Positions 1-9,789 of a stretch of 64,000 bases of DNA are shown one piece after another; positions within the stretch are counted from its first letter, which is position 1, and each line of letters starts with the position of its first letter. The notes under the pieces are model-generated. The model ran no database searches and was not told the DNA's origin. It worked only from the letters and a program-made list of their open reading frames with translations. The DNA lies in NCBI RefSeq assembly GCF_000144695.1, contig NC_014378.1, forward strand, positions 1,028,781 through 1,092,780, read 5' to 3'. This DNA comes from Acetohalobium arabaticum DSM 5501. Lineage in GTDB: Bacteria > Bacillota > Halanaerobiia > Halobacteroidales > Acetohalobiaceae. Position numbers and translations under genes: made by a program.

Positions 1-1
1 A

Positions 2-1012
2 GAATTAATCATTATTGTAGCTTTGATTGGAATTTTAGCCCAGTTAATGGAGAAGACTGAGTTGTTAACTGAGATGATAGAGGCATACTCATATATTTTT
101 AATCAAAAGGTAATAGCTATGTTTATTCCTTCGATTATAGGTGCTTTACCGATTCCCGGCGGTGCCATTATGTCAGCGCCGTTAGTAAAATCAGTTGGGG
201 ATGATATGGGATTAAATGCTAGAAAAGAGATGGCTGTTAATTTCTTATATCGGCATATCTGGGGCTTTGTCTTTCCGATGATGCCTGGTTTAATTTTGGC
301 AGCACAGTTAACTAGTATAAGCATGTATACTCTTATTAAACTCCAGTTTCCTATGGCTATAGTTATGGGAATTGCAGGCTATTATAGTCTATTTAAGGAT
401 AAAGAGTTTAATAAACAGGAAAAAGAATCCAAAAGCATAAGGAAGGTTTGTTCTCAGTTGTTGATTACAAGTTTACCGTTATTGATTACTCTTATAGTTC
501 CGTTATTATTTAATGTATCTTTGATTATTGGGTTACTTATGGGGTTATTAGCTGTTATTATAATGAAGTATCAAAAATTCAGCTGGCCTCTATTATTAGA
601 AAGTATTGATTATGAATTGACGATCTCTATTGTAGGTATTATGGTATTCAAAGAGTTTATTAATTCAGGTCCCGATTTAAAGTTATTGACAGATTTATTA
701 TTAAGTTTAGGCCTGCCGACTATGGTTTTAATAACTATCATTCCGGCTTTAGTTGGTTATATTACAGGAGCTATTATATCAGGTGTTGGTATTTCATTCC
801 CTTTATTATTACCTGTTATTGATCAGGACCCTGTTTTGGTGATGATTATGTATAGTGCAGTCTTTTTTGGCTATTTTGTTTCACCGGTTCATTTCTGTTT
901 AATATTGACTAATGAGTATTTTGGAACAAAAATAAAACAGGTTTATCGTGATTTATTCTGGCCGACAGTTACAGGATTGATGACTCTTTTCTTATTAGCT
1001 ATAGTTTATTAA
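2..1012 (+). CDS. DUF401-family membrane protein (5' partial)
   Basis: The open frame is already running at the left window edge, so the true start lies upstream; the TTG at 23 is only the first possible internal start. The visible ~336 residues are almost all hydrophobic helices, with a conserved glycine/proline-rich segment (ALPIPGGAIMSAP, near residue 48) and a second half repeating a similar plan (GAIISGVGISFPLLLP). This matches the DUF401 family, distant relatives of ion-transporter/permease folds in the cytoplasmic membrane. The substrate is not known. It stands alone ahead of the acetyltransferase gene. Family call is fairly secure, function is not. Confidence 0.7.
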   Translation, partial: ELIIIVALIGILAQLMEKTELLTEMIEAYSYIFNQKVIAMFIPSIIGALPIPGGAIMSAPLVKSVGDDMGLNARKEMAVNFLYRHIWGFVFPMMPGLILAAQLTSISMYTLIKLQFPMAIVMGIAGYYSLFKDKEFNKQEKESKSIRKVCSQLLITSLPLLITLIVPLLFNVSLIIGLLMGLLAVIIMKYQKFSWPLLLESIDYELTISIVGIMVFKEFINSGPDLKLLTDLLLSLGLPTMVLITIIPALVGYITGAIISGVGISFPLLLPVIDQDPVLVMIMYSAVFFGYFVSPVHFCLILTNEYFGTKIKQVYRDLFWPTVTGLMTLFLLAIVY

Positions 1013-1149
1013 GAATTATGCATATTTTTGGTTAAATTGGATATAATATTTATGGAATTGAGTAATTTTATATATAATGCAGGAAAAATTAAATAAGTAT
1101 GGAATTACATATAAGTGATCAAAATTGTTTCAATTAGAGAGGTGATGGT

Positions 1150-2043
1150 ATGGAGCAATTTGTTTATGCGAATGAAGGTAAAGTATTGTTACGCGAGGCT
1201 GTCCAAGATGATATTCCAAAGATTGTTGAACTTTTTGATGAACTTCCCAAAAATGATTATTGGCAGACAGAGGAGTTGGCTCAAGGCCGTTATGATTTGA
1301 TAGATACAACAGGTGGAATAATCTGCGTAGCAGTTTTAGGAGAAGAAATAATTGGCTACACAGAAGTTGTGTTACCTGATTCCAAGGATGATTTTGGTTT
1401 TGTAACTAAGCTGCAGATTGATGATGAATATAAACGTCGTAAATTTGGAACAGAGTTAGTCCGCTATGGAATGATTCTAACTAAGAAGAAAGGCTATGTT
1501 GGTTCTGTAGTCTGGCCTGATATCGATAAATCAAAAGGTTTATATAAAAAGATAGGCTTTAAAGAAATAACGGATAATCAGAAGGTGATTTTTGAAGTAA
1601 AAGAAGACTTGCCGTCAGTTGAAGGAGAATCAATCAAAGAGATTTCATCTTTAGATGAATTTAAAGAGTTAGAATTAGCGGTTGGAAGCCAATATAAAGT
1701 TGAATTTATCTGGCAGCGCGGTTTTGAGTTAGCTGAGGAAGGTTTACTAAATTACAATCAGCCATTAATTCAGAAGGTAAGTGTTGATGCAGGAGAAGGA
1801 GTCATCTTCTTTGATAATCGGCATTTATTTATTGCTGTTGCAGAAGAAGATAGAGATGATTTAGATTTAATTACAGATTTATTACAGTATGGTTCAAAGA
1901 TTGCTCAACAAGAAGGAGCGGAAGAATTATTAACTTATATACATATTGATGATTGGGAAGAGATTAAATCAGACCTTGAAGATATTTGGGAGATTAAAAA
2001 AGATGAAACCCGATTAGAAATGAAAATGGAATTTGAAGACTAA
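1150..2043 (+). CDS. GNAT-family N-acetyltransferase
   Basis: A 297-aa soluble protein. Residues ~10-155 form a GNAT acetyl-CoA-binding domain: strand with GGIICVAVLGEEIIGYTEV, then the pyrophosphate-binding turn region RRKFGTELVRYGMIL, then GLYKKIGFKE near the end of the fold. The C-terminal half (160-297) is acidic and resembles a second, degenerate GNAT-like domain. ATG at 1150 is chosen because an AGAGAGGTGATGGT ribosome site lies just before it. Acceptor substrate unknown. It is a single-gene unit, closed by a hairpin shared with the convergent rqcH. Confidence 0.75.
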   Translation: MEQFVYANEGKVLLREAVQDDIPKIVELFDELPKNDYWQTEELAQGRYDLIDTTGGIICVAVLGEEIIGYTEVVLPDSKDDFGFVTKLQIDDEYKRRKFGTELVRYGMILTKKKGYVGSVVWPDIDKSKGLYKKIGFKEITDNQKVIFEVKEDLPSVEGESIKEISSLDEFKELELAVGSQYKVEFIWQRGFELAEEGLLNYNQPLIQKVSVDAGEGVIFFDNRHLFIAVAEEDRDDLDLITDLLQYGSKIAQQEGAEELLTYIHIDDWEEIKSDLEDIWEIKKDETRLEMKMEFED

Positions 2044-2045
2044 TT

Positions 2046-2079
2046 TAATTCCTCCTGGTGGATTCCAGGAGGATTAATT
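2046..2079. terminator. Bidirectional terminator between GNAT gene and rqcH
   Basis: Stem built from TAATTCCTCCTGG and CCAGGAGGATTA with a short loop, flanked by T/A-rich tracts on both sides. It lies exactly between two convergent genes and overlaps the rqcH stop codon. Confidence 0.75.
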
Positions 2080-3847
2080 ATTGTTGATCCATTTCTTCGA
2101 TTATCTCTTGTTGAGGAGTAACATAGAGAGTCTGTTGATTTTCGTAATAGACCATGCCGGGTTTAGCTCCTTTGGGTTTGTTGACATGTTTAGCCAAAGC
2201 ATAATCCACAGGAACATTGGAAGAATTCTTTCCTTTGCTATAGTAGGCTGCTAGATGGGCTGCCTCTTCAATAGTATTCTGGGGGACTTCATCCCGGGTA
2301 TGGTTTTTAATGATTACATGGGATCCTGGTATATCCTTAGCATGGAGCCAGAGATCCTGGTCAGAGGATTCATACTTAACTAACTTATCATTCTGGTGGT
2401 TATTACGACCGACTCTAATATCGAAGCCATCGGAAGATTTGAATTTAAGCGGTTCTGATTTTTTACTTTTATTTTTGCGTGAATCTTTTTTGGATTTCTG
2501 TTTCTTGATATATCCTTCAGAGGTTAATTCTTCTTTCAGTTCCTGTAAATCTTCGATATTTTCTGCCTGTTCTACTAAAACCTCTACTTGTTTTAAATAG
2601 TTAACTTCATTCTTTGCTTTTCGTAATTCATTTTCCAGATAATCTACACTTTTCTTTGCTTTATCATATTTTTTGAAGTACTTTTGGGCATTTTCGGCTG
2701 GGGATAAATCTGCATCCAGCTGGATATTGACTGTTTCCTCTTCATCTGAATAATAATTTGTAGCTTCTAGTTTTGTCTGTCCTGGTTTTATCCGGTAGAT
2801 ATTGGCTTTAATTAACTCGCCTTTGATTCTATACTTTTCAGCATTTCTAGCTCCCTTTAACTGGCCTTTTACTCGGCGATATTTCTTCATTGCTTTTTCG
2901 ATATTATCTGAGGTTACTCCTTTAAGGGAGTTTTTAAGATCGGTAATTTCTTTTAATCTGATTTTAGTAGTAAAGTAGTAATCCAGTAATTCATTGGCTG
3001 TAGCAAACTTTTTTTTCTGATACTCTGATAGGCTGGTTAATTCAGTTACTGAATAGGCCTTGAATTTATCATCTTCAATAATCAGATTAGGTTCGAAGTC
3101 TTCAGCCTTTATCTGTTCGATTAATTTTTTAAACTCTGGCCATAATTTCTCTAAGGAGATACTACTTATCTTTCTAATCTTATCATTTTTATTCAGTCCG
3201 GTTCGATAGGCTAATTCTTTGGCTATTAAGGGACTGATACCACGGATATTATCCATTATAGCACGATAGACTTTCTTTTCTATATCGGCCGATTTAATCC
3301 GCTTTATAAATTCATCCTTCTTAACAGTTAAGGGGTTGGTTTTACCCTGTTTAGGCGGTTTTTTGTATTCATGTCCGGGCAGGATTTCTCGATGCCGACT
3401 CATATCAGAAGTAACCCGTTTGATACTATCCAGGATCTGATTCTTATTATCAATAAGGATAATATTGCTATGGCGGCCCATAACTTCAATTAATAGAATT
3501 TTGGTTTCAATTTCGCCTTGATTATTTTTAGAATCTATATAAATCTTTAAAATGCGTTCAAAGTCCGGCTGTTCTATTTTGCGTAAACGGCCGTGTTCTA
3601 GGTGTTTACGGAGTAACATACAGAAGGTAGGAGGGCGAAGCGGGTTTTCATGGTCACTGTCAGTAATATGAATTCTGGGATTCTGTGGACTGGCTGACAA
3701 GAGTAGTTTTATATTTTCACCTGGCTGTCTGAATCTTAAAGTTAATAGATTTTCTTTTGGTTGATATATCTTGTCTAAACGGCCTCCAATTAATTCTTCT
3801 TCTAATTCAATTTTAATTGCTTGCAGAGTTAATCCATCTAATGCCAT
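2078..3847 (-). CDS. rqcH: RqcH / NFACT-family ribosome quality control protein
   Basis: A ~589-aa NFACT protein (Rqc2/FbpA family). In bacteria RqcH binds peptidyl-tRNA on stalled 50S subunits and adds C-terminal alanine tails; in older literature it is annotated as fibronectin-binding protein. Visible features: N-terminal NFACT-N domain (MALDGLTLQAIKIELEEEL, then LRFRQPGENIKLLLSA), a central helix-hairpin region and long charged coiled coil (~residues 290-440), a Lys-rich linker, and the C-terminal NFACT-R domain with DGFDIRVGRNNHQND and DLWLHAKDIPGSHVII. The ATG at 3847 is preferred over an upstream one (3877) because GAGGTGAAAAAG sits just before it and family members begin MALDG. Confidence 0.93.
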   Translation of the reverse strand: MALDGLTLQAIKIELEEELIGGRLDKIYQPKENLLTLRFRQPGENIKLLLSASPQNPRIHITDSDHENPLRPPTFCMLLRKHLEHGRLRKIEQPDFERILKIYIDSKNNQGEIETKILLIEVMGRHSNIILIDNKNQILDSIKRVTSDMSRHREILPGHEYKKPPKQGKTNPLTVKKDEFIKRIKSADIEKKVYRAIMDNIRGISPLIAKELAYRTGLNKNDKIRKISSISLEKLWPEFKKLIEQIKAEDFEPNLIIEDDKFKAYSVTELTSLSEYQKKKFATANELLDYYFTTKIRLKEITDLKNSLKGVTSDNIEKAMKKYRRVKGQLKGARNAEKYRIKGELIKANIYRIKPGQTKLEATNYYSDEEETVNIQLDADLSPAENAQKYFKKYDKAKKSVDYLENELRKAKNEVNYLKQVEVLVEQAENIEDLQELKEELTSEGYIKKQKSKKDSRKNKSKKSEPLKFKSSDGFDIRVGRNNHQNDKLVKYESSDQDLWLHAKDIPGSHVIIKNHTRDEVPQNTIEEAAHLAAYYSKGKNSSNVPVDYALAKHVNKPKGAKPGMVYYENQQTLYVTPQQEIIEEMDQQ

Positions 3848-3983
3848 CTTTTTCACCTCACAGAATAATACTAACATTTATAAAAAATAATTGCAAATAT
3901 TGAATTGTAATTTTTTAGTAATCAATTGAATAGTAATAAATATGAGTCAAAATAAGGCATAAGTTAAAGTAAGGAGGGAAGCT

Positions 3984-6704
3984 ATGGAAGAAAGAGATGA
4001 TTTTCAAGCGTATCAATTATCAATTTCTGATGTTACTACTGAACTAAAGACGGATTTAGAGACAGGACTGTTATCATCACAGATTCCAGCTAGACAGGAA
4101 AAGTATGGTCCTAATCGGCTGCCGGACCAGAGTAGTCCTTCAATATTGGGAATGATGTTAGAACAGTTTAATGATTTTATGGTCTGGGTATTGATTGGAG
4201 CAGTTGTTATTTCTGGGTTTTTAGGCCAGATGGATGATGCTATTGCTATTATAGCTATAGTTATTCTAAATGCAATTATGGGGTTTGTACAAGAATATCG
4301 AGCAGAAAGATCACTGCAGGCTTTAAAAGAGTTAGCAGCTCCAGAAGCAGCTGTTCTCCGCGATAATGAAAGGAAAGAAATTCCTACTGATGAACTGGTT
4401 CCGGGAGATATTCTCTATTTAAAGCCTGGGGATAAGATTCCGGCTGATGGAAGAATTATTGAAAGCAATAATTTAGAAACTAATGAGGCATCATTAACAG
4501 GGGAATCGATTACAGTTAAAAAGGATGCAAATAGAATTACAGCTGAGGATGTTGCTCTAGGGGATAGAACCAATATGGTTTATATGGGGACTACTGTTGT
4601 TAAGGGTCGGGCCAAAGTAGTAATTACTGATATAGGCCTTGAGACAGAAATGGGCCAGATAGCCAATATGCTGCAGAATACAGAAGAACGCGATACGCCT
4701 TTACAGAAAAGACTGGATACTTTAGGTAAGTGGTTAGTTTATATCTGTTTTCTGGCCTGTGCGGCAGTAGTTGGTCTGGGAGTAATCAAAGGTGAACCGA
4801 TTTATAAAATGTTCCTTTCGGGGGTCAGTCTGGCAGTAGCAGCTATTCCGGAAGGTTTGCCCGCAATTGTAACACTTTCGTTGGCTATTGGTGTGCAGCG
4901 GATGATTAAACGTCAAGCGATAGTTAGAAAGTTACCTTCTGTAGAGACATTAGGCTGTACGACAGTAATCTGTTCCGATAAGACCGGAACTTTAACCAAG
5001 AATGAAATGACAATTAAAAAGATTTATACTGATGGTAAGACTTATGATCTGAATTCAGAAGCTTTATCTGCTGAGGGAGTTAGAAAGTCATTACAGATTG
5101 GAGCTATCTGTAATAACGCTTACTTGAAACAAAAATCAGATGGCATGTTAAATCAAAACAGTTGGGAAGTGATGGGGGATCCAACAGAAGGAGCCTTCTT
5201 ACTGGCTGCTAGAAAAGCAGGAATGAATAAAGAGAGATTACAGCAGCAGTTTTCGCAATTAAAAGAGGTTCCTTTTAGTTCTAACCGCAAGCGGATGTCG
5301 ATGATTGGTAAGCGAAATGGAGAGAATACATTATATCTAAAAGGGGCTCCTGATATAGTTTTAGATAGATGCAGCCATTATTGGGAAGATGGTGAAGTAA
5401 AGCAATTAACTTCAAATAAGTTAAATCATTTTAAACGCCAGAATGAAGAATTATCCAGTCAGGCATTGCGGGTACTGGCGGTGGCAGTAAGGAAATTGCC
5501 GAAAAATCTGGATCAAGATCGGCTGGAGAAGTATGAAACTGATTTGGTTTTGGTAGGTTTAGTAGGGATGATAGATCCTCCTCGTCCGGAAGTTAAACGA
5601 GCAATTGCAAGATGTAAACGGGCCGGAATTAAACCGGTGATGGTTACCGGAGATCATAAGAATACAGCCCAGGCAATTGCTGATGAACTGAATCTATTAA
5701 ATAGGAATGACGAAGTTGTTACTGGCAGCGAACTTAAGCAGATGAGCGAAGAGGAATTCAGATCCAGAATAGATCGAATAAGAGTCTATGCTCGGGTAAC
5801 TCCCGAAGATAAATTAAGGATTGTCAAGACGCTTAAGAATAGAGGAGAAGTAGTCACAATGACCGGTGATGGTGTTAATGATGCACCTGCAGTTAAAGAA
5901 GCAGATATAGGAATTGCAATGGGAGAGAAGGGGACTGATGTAACTCAAGAGGCTTCTTCATTGATCCTGGCTGATGATAACTTTCGGACGATAGTAGCAG
6001 CGGTAGAAGAAGGTAGAGCAATCTATGATAATATCCGTAAGTTTATTCGTTATCTTCTTTCCTGTAATATTGGTGAGATATTAACGATGTTTTTGGCATC
6101 GCTTTTTGGATTTGAGCTGCCATTAATACCGATTCAGATTCTCTGGGTTAATCTAGTGACCGATGGGCTGCCGGCTTTGGCTCTGGGAGTTGATCCAGCT
6201 GCCGAAGATATTATGGAGCGTTCGCCAAGACCTCCTGATGAAAGTATCTTTGCCCATGGTCTAAAAACTAGGATAATATCTAAGGGGATATTGATAGGCT
6301 TAAGTACCCTCTTTGCCTTCATTTTAGGATTAAAGATAAGCGGTGGAAGTTTAGCAGAGGCAAGAACTATGGCCTTTACTAATTTAGTAATGGCCCAGCT
6401 CTTTTTTGTCTTTAGCTGTAGGTCAGAAGAATACAGTATCTTTGAAATGAATCCCTTTTCCAATCTGCATCTGGTGGTTTCTGTAATAATTTCATTTATA
6501 ATGCAGCTGGCTGTTTTATATCTTCCCGGTTTAAAAGGTGTATTTAAAACTACTGCTTTACACCAGGGGGAATGGCTTATTATCTTAGTTACTGCTGGTA
6601 GTGCTACTATTTTAGTAGAGTTCTTTGAAGGAATACTTCATAAAATCAGCAGTAAAATTCAATATATTAGAATTAAAAATGATAAAAATGAATCAATCAG
6701 TTAA
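3984..6704 (+). CDS. Calcium-type P-type ATPase (P2A)
   Basis: A 906-aa cation-translocating P-type ATPase of the SERCA/PMCA-like bacterial group, expected to export Ca2+ across the cytoplasmic membrane using ATP. Seen in order: cation-ATPase N-terminal domain, TM1-2, actuator domain with TGES (residues ~173), the AIPEGLPAIVTL ion-binding helix near 289, the phosphorylation motif CSDKTGTLT with Asp332, nucleotide domain, MTGDGVNDAPA hinge motif, and the C-terminal TM5-10 bundle (ILWVNLVTDGLPALALGVD). All catalytic motifs are intact. Preceded by a strong AAGGAGGGAAG ribosome site and followed by its own terminator, so a monocistronic gene. Confidence 0.93.
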   Translation: MEERDDFQAYQLSISDVTTELKTDLETGLLSSQIPARQEKYGPNRLPDQSSPSILGMMLEQFNDFMVWVLIGAVVISGFLGQMDDAIAIIAIVILNAIMGFVQEYRAERSLQALKELAAPEAAVLRDNERKEIPTDELVPGDILYLKPGDKIPADGRIIESNNLETNEASLTGESITVKKDANRITAEDVALGDRTNMVYMGTTVVKGRAKVVITDIGLETEMGQIANMLQNTEERDTPLQKRLDTLGKWLVYICFLACAAVVGLGVIKGEPIYKMFLSGVSLAVAAIPEGLPAIVTLSLAIGVQRMIKRQAIVRKLPSVETLGCTTVICSDKTGTLTKNEMTIKKIYTDGKTYDLNSEALSAEGVRKSLQIGAICNNAYLKQKSDGMLNQNSWEVMGDPTEGAFLLAARKAGMNKERLQQQFSQLKEVPFSSNRKRMSMIGKRNGENTLYLKGAPDIVLDRCSHYWEDGEVKQLTSNKLNHFKRQNEELSSQALRVLAVAVRKLPKNLDQDRLEKYETDLVLVGLVGMIDPPRPEVKRAIARCKRAGIKPVMVTGDHKNTAQAIADELNLLNRNDEVVTGSELKQMSEEEFRSRIDRIRVYARVTPEDKLRIVKTLKNRGEVVTMTGDGVNDAPAVKEADIGIAMGEKGTDVTQEASSLILADDNFRTIVAAVEEGRAIYDNIRKFIRYLLSCNIGEILTMFLASLFGFELPLIPIQILWVNLVTDGLPALALGVDPAAEDIMERSPRPPDESIFAHGLKTRIISKGILIGLSTLFAFILGLKISGGSLAEARTMAFTNLVMAQLFFVFSCRSEEYSIFEMNPFSNLHLVVSVIISFIMQLAVLYLPGLKGVFKTTALHQGEWLIILVTAGSATILVEFFEGILHKISSKIQYIRIKNDKNESIS

Positions 6705-6718
6705 TTGGAGCTAACAAG

Positions 6719-6755
6719 CCAGGCGATCTAGGATTTAGATTGCCTGGTATTTTTT
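6719..6755 (+). terminator. Rho-independent terminator of the P-type ATPase gene
   Basis: CCAGGCGATCTA pairs with TAGATTGCCTGG (one G-T pair) and is followed by TATTTTTT. Confidence 0.88.
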
Positions 6756-6865
6756 GTCCAGAATGCAGGAATTTATTGTGACTAACACGAAATGAGTAGA
6801 ATAAAGGATAGGGACGTATTTTAAATAAAATATTCAGTATTGAGTTAAGAAGGAGGAAAAAGATA

Positions 6866-7336
6866 ATGAGTGAGGAAACACAACAGTTAATAGTCTTTAA
6901 TTTAAGCGGAGAAGAATTTGGAGTTAAGATTACTAAAGTTCAGGAGATCATTCGAATGAAAGAAATTACAGAGCTGCCTAATAGTTCTGAATTTATGGCC
7001 GGAATCATTAATCTCCGCGGAGATATCATATCAGTTATTGATTTACGGAATAAGTTTGGTGTTACTCAGGAAGAGACTAAAAAGACCCGGATAATTATTG
7101 TAGAGATGGATGACCAGGATGTTGGATTGATTGTTGACTCCGTTTCCGAGGTGTTAAGGATTAATTCTGAAAATATTGAAGATGCTCCGGATAGAATTGC
7201 TGGCATCAAGCAGGATTATTTAAAGGGAATTGGTAAGATAGATGAAAGAATTATTATTTTACTTGATTTAGATAAATTATTGACAGCTGAGGAAAAGATC
7301 GAATTAGAAAATATTGATGAAAATGTTGAGGCTTAA
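6866..7336 (+). CDS. cheW: Chemotaxis coupling protein CheW
   Basis: A 156-aa single CheW domain (residues ~7-145), which links methyl-accepting chemoreceptors to the CheA kinase under the membrane. Typical landmarks: VFNLSGEEFGVKITKVQEII, the ELPNSSEFMAGIINLRGDII hinge, and DSVSEVLRI. It is the first gene of a cheW-cheA-cheY-cheB run with 22-40-bp gaps and strong ribosome sites, so one transcription unit is likely. AAGAAGGAGG precedes the ATG. Confidence 0.95.
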   Translation: MSEETQQLIVFNLSGEEFGVKITKVQEIIRMKEITELPNSSEFMAGIINLRGDIISVIDLRNKFGVTQEETKKTRIIIVEMDDQDVGLIVDSVSEVLRINSENIEDAPDRIAGIKQDYLKGIGKIDERIIILLDLDKLLTAEEKIELENIDENVEA

Positions 7337-7376
7337 TATAGTTTTAATGTATATTGTGTAAGGGAGGGATAGCGGT

Positions 7377-9377
7377 ATGGATATGGAAGAACTTCAGGAA
7401 CTGTATGTAACAGAAGCAGAAGAACATTTAGAAGTATTAAATCGTTCCTTATTGGACTTAGAGGATAATCCGCATAATTTGGATATTATTAAAGAATTAT
7501 TTAGAGCAGCCCATACTCTTAAAGGAATGGCTGGAACAATGGGGTTTGAAGAAGTTAGTAATCTAACCCATGCTATGGAGAATATCCTGGATAAACTAAG
7601 AAATGAAGAGATGAAGGTTACTACTGAAATTATGAATCTATTATTTAAGTCAGTAGATACTTTAGAGATATTAGCCAATGAAGGAGAAGAAGCACTGGGT
7701 TATGATTTAGATGAAGTTATTTCTGAACTTAAGGCTTATGCTTCTGGAGAAATTGAAGCTAATGAATCGGCTTCACCAGAGGCAGATATCGGTACAGAAA
7801 TAGGAGGAACATATAGCCTACAGTTAACTGATGAAGAGATTGAAGAGCTTAATGATAAGCTGACAGATGAATCAGCCATTTATATGTTGAATGTAATTTT
7901 GGAAGAAGACTGTGTCTTTGGATCTCTGCGAGCTAAGATGGTCGTTAATGAATTAGAAAGCTATGGTGAATTAATTAAGGGCCGACCAGAGCTGAAGAAT
8001 ATTGAAGAGAAGGAAGTTGAAGAAAAATTCCATATTATTTTCATCAGTGAGACTGATAAAGAGGGAATATTGAACTCTTTAAATCGGATTTCGGAAATAG
8101 AAAGCATAGAATTAGAAGAAGTTGAAGGAGTAGAGGAGTTAAAAGCAAGTGAAACTGAAGAAAAAGAGAAAAAGGATAAACAGGATTCTTCTCCTAGTAA
8201 ATCATCATTATCCAGTAAGCTACGGTCTAGCAGTAAGATTAAAGTGGATGTAGATAGGCTGGATGATTTAATGAACTTAGTAGCTGAATTAGTGATCAAA
8301 AGAACTCAGGTTGAGTCTATTGGTCTTGATTATGAACTGGATGAATTAAATAAGAAGCTTAAATCATTAGGTAAGGTAACCAGTGAGCTACAGGATGAAG
8401 TTATGAATATGCGAATGGTACCGATTAATTTAGTCTTTAATCGATTTCCGCGCCTAGTACGGGACTTATCTCAGGAGTTAGGTAAAGAGATTAATTTAGA
8501 GATTGAAGGAGAAGATACAGAGTTAGACCGGACAATTATTGATGAAATCGGTGATCCTTTAGTACATATTCTGCGGAATGCTTCTGATCATGGAATCGAA
8601 AGTCCGGAGGAGAGAAAAGAAGCCGGTAAAGACCCTGAAGGTACTATCAAGTTATCTGCTTTTCATGAAGGTAATAATGTAGTGATTGAAATTAAGGACG
8701 ACGGCGGCGGTATCAATCCCGAACATATTAAACAGAAGGCTGTAGATAATGGAGTAATCAGCAGAGAAGAGTCTCAGAAGATGAGTGATAAGGAGATTAT
8801 TAATTTGATTTTTGCTTCTGGTTTTAGTACTGTAGAGGATGTTAGCGATGTTTCTGGCCGGGGAGTAGGTATGGATGTAGTTAAAAATAAGATTGAATCT
8901 TTGAGCGGTTCTGTTGATATTGCTTCAGAGGTTGGTAAGGGTACTACTTTTACTATCAAACTACCGTTGACTTTGGCTATTATTCAAGGATTTTTAATTA
9001 ATATTGCCGACCAGAAGTATGTTTTACCGCTAGAGACGATTCAGGAGATTGTAAAAGTAAAACCGGATAATATAAAGACGGTCAATCAGCAGGAAGTAAT
9101 TCAGCGTCGAGGAACAGTAATTCCTTTGATTTCTCTGCGAGAAGAACTGAATAAACCAGGTTATGAAGAAGACCCGGATCACATTTCGGTTGTAATTATC
9201 GAAATTGATCAAGAGTATTATGGATTTACTGTTGATTCGATTGTTGGACAGCAGGAAGTAGTTATCAAACGTATTAATGATTTGGCAGATGAAGTGAAAA
9301 AGATAGCAGGAGCAACTATCTTAGGAGACGGCAGCGTAGCCTTAATAATTGATGTGGAAGAAATAACCAACTATTAG
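7377..9377 (+). CDS. cheA: Chemotaxis histidine kinase CheA
   Basis: A 666-aa CheA. Domains: HPt (1-~110) with the phospho-accepting His46 in AAHTLKGMAG; a CheY-binding P2-like segment (~150-260); an acidic/Ser-rich linker; the P3 dimerisation helices starting KVDVDRLDDLMNLVAELV; the HATPase domain with N box ILRNASDHGIE, G1 DDGGGI and G2 GRGVGMDVV; and a C-terminal CheW-like P5 domain (~530-660). It autophosphorylates in receptor arrays and passes phosphate to CheY and CheB, both encoded directly downstream. An ATG two codons later is an equally good start. Confidence 0.96.
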   Translation: MDMEELQELYVTEAEEHLEVLNRSLLDLEDNPHNLDIIKELFRAAHTLKGMAGTMGFEEVSNLTHAMENILDKLRNEEMKVTTEIMNLLFKSVDTLEILANEGEEALGYDLDEVISELKAYASGEIEANESASPEADIGTEIGGTYSLQLTDEEIEELNDKLTDESAIYMLNVILEEDCVFGSLRAKMVVNELESYGELIKGRPELKNIEEKEVEEKFHIIFISETDKEGILNSLNRISEIESIELEEVEGVEELKASETEEKEKKDKQDSSPSKSSLSSKLRSSSKIKVDVDRLDDLMNLVAELVIKRTQVESIGLDYELDELNKKLKSLGKVTSELQDEVMNMRMVPINLVFNRFPRLVRDLSQELGKEINLEIEGEDTELDRTIIDEIGDPLVHILRNASDHGIESPEERKEAGKDPEGTIKLSAFHEGNNVVIEIKDDGGGINPEHIKQKAVDNGVISREESQKMSDKEIINLIFASGFSTVEDVSDVSGRGVGMDVVKNKIESLSGSVDIASEVGKGTTFTIKLPLTLAIIQGFLINIADQKYVLPLETIQEIVKVKPDNIKTVNQQEVIQRRGTVIPLISLREELNKPGYEEDPDHISVVIIEIDQEYYGFTVDSIVGQQEVVIKRINDLADEVKKIAGATILGDGSVALIIDVEEITNY

Positions 9378-9404
9378 TGAAATAATTAAGTAGGAGGGTT
9401 CGGG

Positions 9405-9767
9405 ATGGCTAAAGAGATCTTAATTGTTGATGATGCACAATTTATGCGGACAATGCTGTCAAAATTAGTTGAAGAAGATGGTTATAAGGTAGTAGGAGAG
9501 GCAGTAGATGGGAAAGATGCAATAGAGAAGTATAAAGAATTGGAACCTGATTTAGTAACTATGGATATTACAATGCCGGAGATGGATGGTATTGAAGCAA
9601 TGGAACATATAAAAGACTTTGATCCTGATGCAGATATTATTGTCTGTAGTGCTATGGGACAGAAACCGATGGTGGTAGATGCTCTAGAAGCAGGAGCAAA
9701 GGATTTCATTGTTAAGCCGATAAAGCCAGAAAAAGTAAAAGAGGCTTTAGCTAATATATTAGGTTAA
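9405..9767 (+). CDS. cheY: Chemotaxis response regulator CheY
   Basis: A 120-aa stand-alone receiver domain. Acidic pair Asp9/Asp10, phosphorylation site Asp54 in VTMDITMPEMDG, the switch residue region IIVCSAMG, and Lys104 in DFIVKPIKP are all in place. No output domain follows, consistent with a diffusible CheY that acts on the flagellar motor. GTAGGAGGG precedes the ATG; the gene lies 27 bp after cheA. Confidence 0.94.
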   Translation: MAKEILIVDDAQFMRTMLSKLVEEDGYKVVGEAVDGKDAIEKYKELEPDLVTMDITMPEMDGIEAMEHIKDFDPDADIIVCSAMGQKPMVVDALEAGAKDFIVKPIKPEKVKEALANILG

Positions 9768-9789
9768 TTTTGGTTAGAGGAGGGATAAA

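Noticed and set aside
1115-1300. 61-aa frame overlapping the GNAT start
   Set aside because: Out-of-frame shadow of the acetyltransferase gene.
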